Notes: generated by a model not told the origin, from the sequence alone. A stretch of 64,000 bases of DNA from Nonomuraea rubra (GCF_014207985.1 NZ_JACHMI010000001.1:6865001-6929000); one strand, 5' to 3'; counted from the first letter of the stretch, positions 14,906 to 24,170 are shown. Numbers and translations are program-made.

Positions 14906-17428
14906 TCAGCGTCCTGACGGCGGACGTCCGCCGGGCAGGTGGACCGACGCCACGGAGCAGGCCGCGGCGGCGAAGAGCACCGCCACGAACACCGGCGAGC
15001 TCCGGACCAACGCCAGGTTGTGCACCAGTCCCGCGATCACGGCGAGCTGGACCGCCGCCGTCAGCTCCGGCCGGTCCTCGACCGCCTGGGAGGCCACGAA
15101 CAGCAGCACCAGCACGGCGGGCAGGTACGCGGGGATCTGCGGGTAGTCGGAACCGCCCTCCCACAGGTAGACGCCGCACACGTCCACGACGACCAGCAGC
15201 GTGGCCGCCGCTCCCAGGACCAGCGGCGGCCGCGCCTCGCCCGCTCGCCGGCGCTGAACAACCCGTGCCAGAAAGAACCCGAGCAGGAGCAGAACCCCCG
15301 AGAACACCACCAGCCAGGGCGTCTCCTCGCCGGGATCGTCCCTCATGTCCCGAGGGAACCGCAGGATGATGACGATCATGATCAGCGTCAGCGCCCCGCC
15401 CACGGCCCCGGCGACTCTCCACCGCAGGCCGCCCGGCTGGGCCAGGGTCGCCTCGGTGCACGCGACCAGCAGGAGCAGCAGCCCGGATATCGTGATGACG
15501 ATCAGTCCGGCGCCGCTGAAGGCCGACTCGAAATGGGCGAACACCCCCAGGTGCACCGCCGACAGGCCGGCGGCCGCGCCGAGGCTCGCAGTGCGCCATC
15601 GGCCCTCCGGCAGCAGGCCGGCCGCGAACGCCGCTGCGATCAGGAGCCCCAGCCAAATGGTGTAGTCGGCGACCACGACCGTGTTGAGCATGGCGGCGAA
15701 CTGGGGGGTGTACCCGGGGCCGACCATCAGCAGCAGGCCCGCCAGCAGCGCCAGCCCGCGCGACGCGAGGAGCAGCCACGCACCTGCGCCCGGCGTGCCG
15801 CTGTCCCCGCCGGACGGGGCGACGGCGTCCGGCGGCACGGCGCGGCCGACGTCCGCGGGTGTCGCGTCGCGGGCATCATCGGGCGAGACATCGGGCACAC
15901 CCTCGGACCGAACCGCGCGCACGACATCGGGCACACCCTCGGACCGAACCGCGCGCACGACGTCGGCCACACCCTCGGACCGGGCTGCGGGCACGATATC
16001 GGCCACGCCCTCGGACGGAGCCGCAGGCACGACGTCGGGCATGACCGCCGGCCGGACCGCGGGCACGGCGTCGGGGTGGGCGAGGGCGCGTGACGCCGCC
16101 GCCGAGACGGACCGGCTGTCGTCGTCGGCCAGCTCCTCCAGGGCCAGCCGCGCCGCGAGCGCGAGCCCGGCGTGGCGGCTGTGCCGCAAGCGCGCCAGCT
16201 CGCCGATCGCCCCCTCCCTGATCTTGGCGATCGGGTGGTCGACGGCCTCCTGAAGTTCGGTGGGCAACGGCGCGGGCCGATCCACGGGACGGCCACGCCG
16301 GGCGATGATCAGATCTCCCTGAACGTCGAACGTCCACTTGCCCGGCGTCTGACTGGGCGTGACCGCCCGTACCTTGTCGTAGACGAAGTCGTACAGCTCG
16401 TGGATGCCCACGAAGCCGTCCTGGTCGCGGTCGGCCTCGCCGGTCTCGAGCCCTTCCACCAGCGCTCTGGTGAACACCGAGGGCGAGGTCGTCTCCTGCG
16501 CGTCGGCGAGGTCGGTCCCGTCGAAGGCGTACTCCAGGGCGTTGGAGGCCGTGATGACCACTCGCCCGCGCCCGCCGAACTGCTCCTCGACGTGCACGTC
16601 CGTGCCCGCCCTCGGCAGCGCGCCGCGGGCGAAGGCGCCCGCGTAGCAGCAGTCGAGCAGCAGGACGATGCGCCGGCAGCGGCTGCGGCCCATCCGCCGG
16701 TTGACGAACTCCGCCGACACCGCGGTGGCGGCGAGCCTGTTGAGCTTGGTGCTGGGCGTGGCGAAGTACAGCTCGCCGTTGTCGTCCTTGACCCCGTGGC
16801 CGGAGAAGTGCAGCAACAGCAGATCGTCAGGATGGCGGTCGGCGAAGAACTCCTCCACGGCCTCGCTGACGACAGCGGTGGGCTCGTTGAGCATCGTGCG
16901 CACGTCGAAGCCGCCGATCGCCTGGTCGCCCAGCACCCTAGCCAGCGCCTCGGCGTCCAGGGCGGGCGCCCGCAGCCGCCGCAACCCGGGATCGCCGAAC
17001 TCGTCGCCGGCCACGATCAGCGCGAGGCGGCGCCCGGGCCGGGGGGATGCGTCCGGCCGCCCGCGGCGGCGCAGCCACACGTCGGCGAACTCGCGCTGCT
17101 CCTTCGACGGGATGCCGGTCAGCTCCAGCACGTCGCCGTCGATCTCCAGCTTGACGGAACGATGCTGGTGGCGGTTGAGCCAGGCGGTCACGGCGTTCAC
17201 GATCGAGGCCAGCAGTTCCGTACCGGCGAGCGCGATCACCAGGCCGCCGACCGTGAACGACAGCACCGCCCTGGCGCCTTCCGGGATCTCCCCCGCCTCG
17301 GCGGTGCCGGCCACCACGTCCAGTTCGAGCAGTTCCTCCCTCAGCCTGGCGGTGGCCTCGTCCAGTTCCTGGGGATCGGCGGCCGCGTCGACCACCCGTA
17401 GCCGCAGCTGCACCGTCTCGCTCACCAT
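14906..17428 (-). CDS. EACC1-caspase-HEAT-transmembrane protein (conflict-system type)
   Basis: 840 residues; ATG at 17428 with GGAGG upstream. Residues 1-125 resemble the effector-associated constant component EACC1: an N-terminal helical part, a hydrophobic segment at 58-82 and VKLEIDGDVLELTG. Residues 132-300 are a caspase-like peptidase with His211 in HFSGHG and Cys261 in LLLDCCYAG. An EF-hand-like loop DRDQDGFVGIHE spans 333-344. Residues ~385-455 are HEAT-like (EGAIGELARLRHSRHAGLAL). A 12-residue repeat linker (465-515) follows, then about 8 membrane segments from 550 to the end. Family knowledge suggests a membrane-anchored suicide or immune protease. The trigger and substrates are unknown. 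Confidence 0.85.
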   Translation of the reverse strand: MVSETVQLRLRVVDAAADPQELDEATARLREELLELDVVAGTAEAGEIPEGARAVLSFTVGGLVIALAGTELLASIVNAVTAWLNRHQHRSVKLEIDGDVLELTGIPSKEQREFADVWLRRRGRPDASPRPGRRLALIVAGDEFGDPGLRRLRAPALDAEALARVLGDQAIGGFDVRTMLNEPTAVVSEAVEEFFADRHPDDLLLLHFSGHGVKDDNGELYFATPSTKLNRLAATAVSAEFVNRRMGRSRCRRIVLLLDCCYAGAFARGALPRAGTDVHVEEQFGGRGRVVITASNALEYAFDGTDLADAQETTSPSVFTRALVEGLETGEADRDQDGFVGIHELYDFVYDKVRAVTPSQTPGKWTFDVQGDLIIARRGRPVDRPAPLPTELQEAVDHPIAKIREGAIGELARLRHSRHAGLALAARLALEELADDDSRSVSAAASRALAHPDAVPAVRPAVMPDVVPAAPSEGVADIVPAARSEGVADVVRAVRSEGVPDVVRAVRSEGVPDVSPDDARDATPADVGRAVPPDAVAPSGGDSGTPGAGAWLLLASRGLALLAGLLLMVGPGYTPQFAAMLNTVVVADYTIWLGLLIAAAFAAGLLPEGRWRTASLGAAAGLSAVHLGVFAHFESAFSGAGLIVITISGLLLLLVACTEATLAQPGGLRWRVAGAVGGALTLIMIVIILRFPRDMRDDPGEETPWLVVFSGVLLLLGFFLARVVQRRRAGEARPPLVLGAAATLLVVVDVCGVYLWEGGSDYPQIPAYLPAVLVLLFVASQAVEDRPELTAAVQLAVIAGLVHNLALVRSSPVFVAVLFAAAACSVASVHLPGGRPPSGR
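15890..16036 (-). repeat. 36-bp tandem repeat encoding a 12-residue unit in the caspase linker
   Basis: About four copies of a 36-bp unit encode variants of DVVRAVRSEGVP (for example DIVPAARSEGVA and DVVPAAPSEGVA). Adjacent copies are almost identical at DNA level. They form a Pro/Val/Asp linker between the HEAT-like region and the membrane domain. Length variation would alter reach, not catalysis. Confidence 0.88.
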
Positions 17429-17654
17429 GGGCCGCCTCCGAGGCGCGAACGCAGGACACCGCGAGGACGGCCTGCCGCCAGGGGCTCTGCCGTCACGTAC
17501 CGATATCGCCGACGATCACCCTGCCGCTACGCGCAGTCGCCACCGGATGCGTGGCCCCGCACCCTCCAGCAGCTTGTCCGGGGTGTTCGGCAGGTCGCGG
17601 ACGCGTTCGCCCCAGGATCCCGCGCGGGCCGGCGAAGAGGCCGCGGCACCCCGG

Positions 17655-17812
17655 ACGCCGTGGGTGTGATCTTCAGGCCGGCCGCCGACACCGTGGTCAC
17701 GAGGTGGCCCTGCCCTGCTCGCGGAACACCGGCAGCGCGACGGCGATGCCGCGCAGCACGCCGCGCAGGTCGCCGTCGATCATCGCCGACCAGCCGGCCA
17801 CGTCGAGGACAG
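17655..17812 (-). pseudogene. Short-chain dehydrogenase (SDR) remnant
   Basis: The reverse strand reads DVAGWSAMIDGDLRGVLRGI, AVALPVFREQG and, one frame shifted, GHLVTTVSAAGLKITPTASG. This is the middle of a classical SDR (helix alpha-E and the strand with the catalytic Ser region). The Rossmann N-terminus and the YxxxK region are absent and there is an internal frameshift. It is clearly non-functional. The rest of 17429-18006 shows no other recognisable coding sequence. Confidence 0.65.
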
Positions 17813-17906
17813 GCCAAACGCGGGGGCTTCACAGCCGTCGAGGCGGGGTGGGGCAGGACCTCTGAGGGCACCATCCGCCCCGACACCGACGCACGCGACC
17901 GGGCAC

Positions 17907-17917
17907 TAGACTGTCTA
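17907..17917. promoter_or_regulatory. Palindrome TAGACTGTCTA, possible TetR-type operator
   Basis: TAGAC and GTCTA arms flank a central T, about 90 bp upstream of the PPOX/F420 gene. The same half-sites (TAGAC and GTCTA) occur in the longer palindrome at 54989-55010. No regulator gene is adjacent, so the assignment is tentative. Confidence 0.35.
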
Positions 17918-18006
17918 CAACAAAACCATCTGCTACGGTCCTTACCTGGCAAGCGCACTTTCCGTGGCACGCCTCCCTGGCGCCGCACCGTCTGATGGAG
18001 ACCAAC

Positions 18007-18438
18007 ATGAACGAGAACCAGTCGGGCCCCGCCCCCCGGCCGCTGAGCGAAGAAGAACTGCTGAAGCTGCTCGGCGGACAGCAGTTCGGCGTGTTGTCGA
18101 CGGTCAGGCGCAGCGGTCACCCCGCCCTGTCCACGGTCCTGTACCGGTGGGACCCGGCCGCGCGGATCATCAGGATCTCCACGACGGCCGACCGGCTCAA
18201 GGCGCGCCAGGTGCGCAACAACCCGCACGTCGCCCTGCACGTGCAAGGCCCCGACGTGTGGTCGTTCGCCGTCGCCGAGGGCGAGGCCGAGGTGTCCGGC
18301 GACGCCGCCGAGCTCCTGGCCTTCGCCGGCGAGCAGCCGGATACCGCCGCCTTCCTGGAACAGCAGGCCAGGGAACGCCGCGTGGTGATCAGGATCAAGG
18401 TGTCCCGGCTGTACGGCACCGCCCTGGACCTCCCGTGA
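18007..18438 (+). CDS. PPOX-class F420-dependent oxidoreductase-like protein
   Basis: 143 residues from the ATG at 18007, with GGAG eight bases upstream; an ATG four codons earlier lacks a site. The split beta-barrel pattern is present: LLKLLGGQQFGVLSTVRRSG, HPALSTVLYRWDP, IRISTTADRLKARQVRNNPH and VALHVQGPDVWSFAVAEG. This matches Rv1155-type PPOX/FDOR proteins that bind F420 (or flavin) and reduce or bind small planar substrates. It is cytosolic and monocistronic here. The exact cofactor cannot be decided by eye. Confidence 0.85.
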   Translation: MNENQSGPAPRPLSEEELLKLLGGQQFGVLSTVRRSGHPALSTVLYRWDPAARIIRISTTADRLKARQVRNNPHVALHVQGPDVWSFAVAEGEAEVSGDAAELLAFAGEQPDTAAFLEQQARERRVVIRIKVSRLYGTALDLP

Positions 18439-18859
18439 GCCGGCCCCGCCCGGCTCCGGCCTCCGGCGCCGCGACCAGCGGGCGCCCGCTTGTGTCGCGG
18501 GACGACCGGACCGCCCGCCAGGAAGAGCTGTCGCCGAACGGGCGGGGGACGCCCCGCGGATGCAGTCATTGACGTTCCCTCCGCTCAGGCAGAAGACCGC
18601 GCGGCGGGAGAAACGGCGGCCCGGTCCGGCGAACAAGCCGCACGACTACCGCCCGCGGCTGGGAGGACCTGCGCGGGACGCCGGCCGGGTGACGCCGACC
18701 ACGAGTGGCGGCACGCCGGACGAGCCACGCAAACCACTCCCCTACGTCCGCCTGCACCTCCCCGATGCGCGGTCGCGCGGCGCAGACGCAGGCGGCGGCA
18801 GTGATCAATAGTTGATCGTGTCCCACAACTTTTGCCGGCGTTTCGCAGTCCAAGCAGAC
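18439..18859. other. Spacer without a supportable gene
   Basis: 421 bp between the PPOX gene and the small secreted protein. Short frames on both strands are Arg/Pro-rich shadows with no ribosome site and no recognisable family. The last ~60 bp are less GC-rich and probably hold the promoter of the following gene. Confidence 0.4.
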
Positions 18860-19351
18860 ATGATGAAGACGATGATCGGGGCTTCGCTCCTCGCCGGCTC
18901 GCTGATGGTCTCCGGTGCCACCGCCGCAGTGGCGCAGACGAAGCCGACGTTGGGGCCGTACGGTTACGGTGCTGTGAAGCTCGGCATGACCGTCAAGCAG
19001 GCCAAGGCGACAGGGGACGTGGTCAGCAAGATGCCGGGCGGAGGCGGCTGCTCCGGCTGGGACTTGAAGAAGTTCCCAACCCCCAAGAACGAGGCTGGCG
19101 TCTACATCTCACCGCGCGTGGGGCTGGCCGCCATCTTCGCCGCCAAGGGTATGCAGACCCCGGAAGGCATCAAGATCGGCTCCACCGTCAATCGGCTGAA
19201 GGGGGCCTACCCGAAGATCAAGAAGGACATCCACGGGTACTATGTGATCACGGTCCCTGGCAACAAGAAGGCTTACTACACCTTCGGCGTCATGCACGGC
19301 AAGGTCACCGAGTACGGCGTCGCGCTCAAGAAGCAAGACTGCTTCAACTGA
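18860..19351 (+). CDS. Small secreted protein of unknown function
   Basis: 163 residues from tandem ATGs at 18860/18863; no strong ribosome site is visible. A Sec signal peptide (IGASLLAGSLMVSGATAAVA) precedes a mature domain of about 135 residues: GPYGYGAVKLGMTVKQAKAT, a GGGGCSGWDL loop and a Lys/Tyr-rich C-terminus ending QDCFN. Two Cys could form one disulfide. The LGMTVKQA pattern resembles short repeats in small secreted actinobacterial proteins, but no function can be assigned. Codon use and GC fit an expressed gene. Confidence 0.7.
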   Translation: MMKTMIGASLLAGSLMVSGATAAVAQTKPTLGPYGYGAVKLGMTVKQAKATGDVVSKMPGGGGCSGWDLKKFPTPKNEAGVYISPRVGLAAIFAAKGMQTPEGIKIGSTVNRLKGAYPKIKKDIHGYYVITVPGNKKAYYTFGVMHGKVTEYGVALKKQDCFN

Positions 19352-19914
19352 GCACCCCCGGCATCTCGGCGTAGGCCAATCCCTTGTCGACCGTCTCCGA
19401 CGGCGTGCTGCCGGCCCGCACACGGGCCGCCCGCGTGGTGGCGGAGTACGGCGACATCGAACCGAGCGCGGCGGCGGTGGCGGGTCACGCTGTTCGTCAC
19501 GATGGCCGTGGCAGCCGGGGGACGTGCTGCTGGCCGCCGGGCTGATCCCTGGGTCCGGCGCCTCCCCGCCGTGATGCCCGGCCTTGCCGGTGGCCGCTGG
19601 GGCGGCCGCCAGGCAGGTTGTGCCCAGGTCTTCCGGGGCAGCGCAAGCGATCACTCGCGAACCGCCCTCTAGCCAACGGAAGCAGTGCGCCCGAACTCCC
19701 GGAATCCGTTCACTCGACGTGACGCAGGATGGACGCCTTCAGTCCCGTTCGAATCCACTCATCAGAGCAATCTCGCCGCTTGCCGGGGCCGTCCAGACCA
19801 TGGCCAACGCGAAGCCCAGATCATCGAAGCGAGCCCCAGGAAAGACGCTCCCGTAGACGTCCCGGAACTGCTCGCGTGTTCTGCCCGGGGGCAGCAGGAG
19901 CAGCTCTGCGAGAT
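19352..19914. other. Eroded region without an intact gene
   Basis: Fragments are open on both strands but change frame repeatedly. The reverse strand at about 19740-19920 reads FRDVYGSVFPGARFDDLGFA, then LAMVWTAPASGEIALMSGFE; it looks like the C-terminus of a real but unidentified protein. Nothing here has a start plus ribosome site. It appears to be the left edge of a decayed zone running to about 24990. Confidence 0.45.
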
Positions 19915-20065
19915 GGCCGGTGTTGGACCGCAAGACGATCAATCGGATCGAGAACGGCATGTACAGCCCACACCTGGACAAGGTCGTCCAGATCGCCGGC
20001 GCACTCGCAGTACCAGCCAAGGAGCTCTTCGACTGGAGCAGCGCGCGCCCTCCAGCACCTGAGCG
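19915..20065 (+). pseudogene. XRE-family helix-turn-helix remnant
   Basis: The plus strand encodes LDRKTINRIENGMYSPHLDK, then VVQIAGALAVPAKELFDW. This is the recognition helix and last helices of an XRE/Cro-type HTH domain. The N-terminal helices and any effector domain are missing, and the frame ends shortly after. It overlaps a P450 remnant on the other strand at its 3' end, suggesting two gene ends joined by deletion. Confidence 0.6.
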
Positions 20066-20172
20066 GCGATGTCGGCAGCGCCCGGCCCGGGATCGTTGAG
20101 CAGTTCCCTGGCCTCGGTGTACCTGGTGACAAGCCAGATCCTGAGCCGCCGGTGTGCGGGCCCGGGCCGCAC
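20045..20172 (-). pseudogene. Cytochrome P450 N-terminal fragment
   Basis: The reverse strand reads IWLVTRYTEARELLNDPGPG, followed by AADIAAQVLEGA. The WLVTRYxEARELLxDP segment is characteristic of the beta-1/helix B region of bacterial cytochromes P450. No heme-binding Cys region or helix I occurs nearby, so only about 40 residues of a ~400-residue enzyme remain. Confidence 0.5.
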
Positions 20173-20304
20173 CGGTCCGCCTCGCGAACGCGCCGGTAGA
20201 CCGGATGCGGGGTCCTGGAAGAAGGCCCGTCCAGGTTGAGTGCCGGGTTCGTGGCCGGTTCGCCTTACCGCGACATTCGCCCTTTCCAGCTCGCCGGGAT
20301 CTCC

Positions 20305-20994
20305 CTACCGCCGGGCGGGCAGGGCCTCGGTCACCTCGTCGATGAGGCCGGCCAGCTCGCCCGGCCGCGACAGGAACGGAGAATGGCTCCCCGGCAGGTG
20401 CCTGACGACCTCGGCCATCGTGAGCTGCCGCTTGATGAACAGCTCGGGCATGCTCCGGTCATCGTCGCAGACGATGAGCGCGGAGGGCACCGTCCGCCAC
20501 GAGGCCCGCGTCTGCTGCTCGGTGAAGGCACGCGCGCTCTGCGGCCTGAGCCGGGCGACGGCCGCCTCCGCCCACCGCGCGGGTACGTCGTGGTACAACG
20601 CCTCGACCGGCGGCTCGGGAGCCGGCACCAGCTCGGCGTCCTGGGGGAACCACGGCCCGCCGACCGGCGTGACCACCGCCTCCCCGGCCTCCAGCATGTG
20701 GGCCGCCAGGTAGACGAGCCGCCGCACGTTCGGCACGGTCTCGGCCACCTCGGTGACGGGGACGCCGCCGTAGGAGTGCGCGAGCACGGTGACCGGTCCC
20801 TCAAGGGCACGCAGATGGTCCCGTACGGCCCGCGCGTCGTCGTACATCCCCGCACGTGGATCCCCCGACGTGCTCGGCAGGTCCACCGTGGACGTGGCCC
20901 AGCCGCGCTCTTCCAGCTCCGGCACGAGCCGATCCCAGCACGACGGTCCGTGCCAGGCGCCGTGCACGAGCACCAGCGTCTCCTTGTTCACCAT
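20305..20994 (-). CDS. Alpha/beta hydrolase (esterase/methylesterase-like)
   Basis: 229 residues; ATG at 20994 preceded by GGGGGAG. The N-terminus has LVLVHGAWHGPSCWDRLVPE, the nucleophile elbow is LAHSYGGVPV, the acid lies in LIVCDDDRSM and the catalytic His in LPGSHSPFLSRP. This pattern (short lid, SYGG elbow) matches the plant MES-like and bacterial EstC-type small hydrolases. It is an intact gene inside an otherwise decayed stretch. The natural ester is unknown. Confidence 0.88.
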   Translation of the reverse strand: MVNKETLVLVHGAWHGPSCWDRLVPELEERGWATSTVDLPSTSGDPRAGMYDDARAVRDHLRALEGPVTVLAHSYGGVPVTEVAETVPNVRRLVYLAAHMLEAGEAVVTPVGGPWFPQDAELVPAPEPPVEALYHDVPARWAEAAVARLRPQSARAFTEQQTRASWRTVPSALIVCDDDRSMPELFIKRQLTMAEVVRHLPGSHSPFLSRPGELAGLIDEVTEALPARR

Positions 20995-21138
20995 GTTCTC
21001 CCCCTGCATTCGCGTGTCACCCGGCCAGGGTGCCAGGGCCGCATATACGGACCCCATATGCGGCATCGACGGCGGTGTCACCGATGACGGCACGGGCCCG
21101 GGCCGCCGACGAGTTCGGCGGGCTGGGCGATTCGATGC

Positions 21139-21793
21139 TCAGCTCCCTCGCCGTGCACACGGGCGAACCGGACACCAGTCCTGCGCGCACCGCCCGGCGG
21201 GGAAGGCGCCCAGGCACAGCGGGTGGTCCTCGGCCAGCGCGCCGCGGCCCTCGCGGGAGGTGACCACCGGCGCCTGAGCGGCCTCGGCGAGCCGGGTCAG
21301 CTCGGCGGTGGCTCCCGCGCCCACGACGCCGCCGCCCGGTGAGCACGTCCCTGGCCAGCCGGATGACCTCGGCGCCGAGGTCGCCGGCGCGGCGGGCCCG
21401 CGCGACGGTGCGGCACACCGCACGCAGCATGTCCGGCCGGCTGTCGGCCTCGTGGATGTAGCCGCGGCCCCGGCCCAGATGGGCGCTTTCCACCTGGCCG
21501 GTGATGAGCAGGACGCGGGAGGAGGCGAACGACGCCTCGTACAGGCCGGCCATGGCCTTGGCGGTGCCCGAACCGGTGCTGACCAGCGCGACCCCGAACG
21601 TCCCCGTGGTCCTGGCGTAGCCGTCGGCGGCGTGCACGGCCGTCTGCTCGTGCCGCATGCCGACGATGCGGATGCCGCCCCATACCCGCAGGGCCCGCAG
21701 GATCGGCAGGTTGTGGATGCCTGCGATGGCGAACACGTGCCGGACGCCGAGCGTGTCCAGCGCCGCCGCGACCTGATCGGCCCCAGTGGTCAT
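21139..21793 (-). pseudogene. Thiamine-pyrophosphate enzyme (acetolactate synthase-like), frameshifted and truncated
   Basis: From ATG 21793 the reverse strand gives [40 protein letters not shown] with the HEQxA motif, and [20 protein letters not shown]. This is the N-terminal TPP pyrimidine domain with the conserved Glu. A frameshift near 21340 moves the central domain ([20 protein letters not shown]) into another frame, and the whole TPP pyrophosphate domain is missing. The enzyme cannot be functional. The start lies in frame with, and directly after, the ALDH remnant. Confidence 0.8.
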
Positions 21794-21796
21794 GAA

Positions 21797-22717
21797 ATAT
21801 CCCCATTGATCGGCATTTGGATGCTCGGTGAACTCCTCGAGGCCGTACCGCCCCTTCTCCCTGCCGATTCCCGAGCCCTTGTAGCCGCCGAACGGCGCCA
21901 CGGGGTTGAAGTTGACGCTGACCTGCCCGGTCCGCAACCGGCGCGCAACCGCGAGCGCCCGCTCCTGATCGGGCGACCACACCGCTCCCGACAGCCCGTA
22001 CGGCGATCCACACGGCCTCATCGAGGTCGTCGTAGCCGATCAGGACCAGCACCGGCCCGAAGATCTCCTCCTGGGCGACCGCCATGCCGGGATCGACGCC
22101 GGTGAGCAGCGTGGGCGAGACGTAGAACCCGCGGTCCAGCGGGCGGTCCGGCCCGCCCACACGAGCCGGGCTCCGTCCAGGACGGCCGCCGGGATGCAGG
22201 CCGCCACCCGCTCGCGCTGCCGGGCGCTGATCACGGGCCCGAGGTCGGCGACCGCGGAGTCGCGATCGCCCGGCCGCGCGGCCGACAGCAGGCCCGCCGC
22301 GCATGCCCCGGCCTCGGCCGGCAGCGACCTCGGCACGACCAGGCGGGTGAGCGCCGTGCAGGTCTGCCCGCTGTTGACGATCACCGTGCGTAGGCAGTGC
22401 GCGACCGCGGTGGCCAGGGTGGCGCCGTCGAGATCGTCCAGGAGGATCGACGCCGACTTGCCGCCCAGCTCCAGCAGCACCCGGGCGACGTTCGCCGCCG
22501 CCAGGGCCGCCACCTGCTGTCCGATTCGCTGGCAGCCCGGCGCAGCACCGCGGCGCGCTCGGCCACGGGTACGCGGGCCCAGCCCTCGCCCGCCCGTGCG
22601 GCGGCGACGGCGGCGGCGGCGGCGGCGACGGCATCGCCCACGTCGGCCGCCGAAGCCGCGGGGATCTCCGCGAAGACCTCCTCGGTGCACGGGTCGACGA
22701 GCCTCAGTCCTTCCCAC
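21797..22717 (-). pseudogene. Aldehyde dehydrogenase, with internal deletion and frameshifts
   Basis: Pieces in order: LVDPCTEEVFAEIPAASAAD (N-terminus), VLLELGGKSASILLDDLDGA, VNSGQTCTALTRLVVP with the catalytic Cys, [40 protein letters not shown] and [20 protein letters not shown]. They lie in three frames. Roughly 150 residues of the NAD-binding domain are missing after the N-terminus. The last frame runs without a stop into the TPP-enzyme ATG. It was an NAD(P)-dependent ALDH and is now dead. Confidence 0.88.
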
Positions 22718-22878
22718 TGCCGCGCCTCCGCTTCGACGGCCTTCTCGTCGAACGAGTTGTACGTGGCGGCCGGCCCGAAGTCGAACAGCCCGCTGGACTT
22801 GACGTCGATCGGCGAGGTGATCATGGCGTGCCGGGCGAAGGCGCCGACGGTCGTCTGGAGGGCGGCGTCGTCGATCAC
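22718..22878 (-). pseudogene. Unidentified N-terminal gene fragment fused to the ALDH remnant
   Basis: A GTG at 22878 with GGGGAGG upstream begins VIDDAALQTTVGAFARHAMI, then TSPIDVKSSGLFDFGPAATY and NSFDEKAVEAEARQWEGLR, and continues in frame into the ALDH N-terminus. It looks like the true start of another gene whose 3' part was deleted. I could not assign a family. Just upstream the same strand holds ALAQAVRILKLRLDITGGAA, the end of yet another frame. This suggests a lost operon. Confidence 0.4.
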
Positions 22879-23051
22879 GCCGTACCTCCCCGAGGGGCCG
22901 CGCCGCCGGTGATGTCGAGGCGCAGCTTCAGGATCCGTACGGCCTGGGCCAGCGCCTCGTCCCCTGCATATAAGTAGGGGGCTACTCACGACAGTCCGCG
23001 AGCGGTAGCCGAATCTGAAGAGGCCTTAGCTTCGGACCGGAAGGAATAGCC

Positions 23052-23504
23052 ATGGCCGAGAAGTTGTACGCGTCCTGGGCGTCGGGATACGCAGCATTCC
23101 CCGAGACCGCCAATCTGCGAACGCTCCGCCAGGGTTTCGGGGTGACCTTCACCATCCCGGCGGGCCGGGCCGAATGGATCCACCTGCCGATCCCCACACC
23201 GGTCATCGCGGAGGGCGACCGCGCCACCCTGGACAAGGTACTGGTCCTGTTCCATGCACGCCAGAACAGCGAGATCATCGAGGTCCACGTCTTCGACGGG
23301 CCCCGCCGAATCTCCAGGTTCTCGGAAATGCGACTTTCAGGCGATCACGCGCAAGGAGTCGATGCGAGAAACGTCTTCGTCGTCCGCCAGGCGGATATCG
23401 CCTTCGGGATCGGCGTCACACTACGCGTCAACAACATTTCGGCCTCCACCGACAGCGAGTTCTTCATCAGCAGCTTCGGCGGAGACTTCTTCCACAACGT
23501 GTGA
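23052..23504 (+). CDS. DUF6623-like protein of unknown function
   Basis: 150 residues; ATG at 23052 with AAGGAA upstream. No signal peptide. The sequence starts MAEKLYASWASGYAAFPETA and includes IPAGRAEWIHLPIPTPVIAE, a LVLFHARQNSEIIEVHVFDG segment and RLSGDHAQGVDARN. It resembles a family of small beta-rich actinobacterial proteins (DUF6623 as I recall it). No catalytic residues are evident. It is intact and stands alone, surrounded by remnants on both sides. Confidence 0.65.
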   Translation: MAEKLYASWASGYAAFPETANLRTLRQGFGVTFTIPAGRAEWIHLPIPTPVIAEGDRATLDKVLVLFHARQNSEIIEVHVFDGPRRISRFSEMRLSGDHAQGVDARNVFVVRQADIAFGIGVTLRVNNISASTDSEFFISSFGGDFFHNV

Positions 23505-23589
23505 GCCCCGTGCGCCACGTACGCACACTTTCCGGGAGTATGTTCATGCGTCCGCAGGGTCGTCCTGATCATCTCCTCGCGGGGAGCGC

Positions 23590-24170
23590 CGGCCGGCTTC
23601 CTGACCGCCCGGCGCGCCGCGGTCACCGCGGCCGGACACGGCCTGCCCGAACCGGCCTGCCCTCGGCGGGTCGCCGGCCTGCGCCGGGAGGAAGTGGCCC
23701 AGCTCGCCGGGATCAGCGCCGGCTACAGCCCGGCGAGTCCGGACAGCGCATCACCCGCAATCCGTGCGGGCTGCTGGCCAACCGCATCGGCACCCCCGCC
23801 GTGGTGCTCGGGCGTACCCTCGACATCCTGTCCCGGAACCGGCTCGGTGCCGCTCTGCCCGGCGACCCGGCCGCCATACGCCCGGCCACCGTAACCACGT
23901 GCGCATGCTCTTCCTCGGCCAGCGCGTCCGGGCCCTGGAAACCGACTGGCCGGCCCGCGCCCGCGAAGCCGACTTCCGCGCCTGAAGGAGCCAGCACCTG
24001 ATCACGCTGCACCCGTTCGGCCACAGCACCGTCCACCACCCCATCACCGGCCCCGTCAGTCTCGGCTGGCACATCCTGACGAGCGTCGACGAACAGTCCA
24101 TCGTGCTCATTACGGCTCCGCCCGGCAGCGCCGACCACGCCGCCCTCCGGCAGCTGGACCCCTGGGCGGT
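23590..24170 (+). pseudogene. MmyB-type helix-turn-helix regulator, frameshifted and eroded
   Basis: Segments across frames: RRVAGLRREEVAQLAGISAG (HTH of the GLRREEVAxLAGIS type), GLLANRIGTPAVVLGRTLDI, LSRNRLGAALPGD, and finally FGHSTVHHPITGPVSLGWHI with LRQLDPWAVEQ. This is the HTH plus MmyB-like ligand-binding domain of a common actinobacterial regulator of about 270 residues. It carries several frameshifts and deletions of 20-60 residues. Confidence 0.75.

Noticed and set aside
16172..17401. 409-codon plus-strand open frame
   Set aside because: Antisense shadow of the caspase gene, with no start site or recognisable domain.
19740..19765. GTTCGAATCC resembling a tRNA T-loop
   Set aside because: Flanking bases do not form the T-stem and no acceptor, D or anticodon arms are found.
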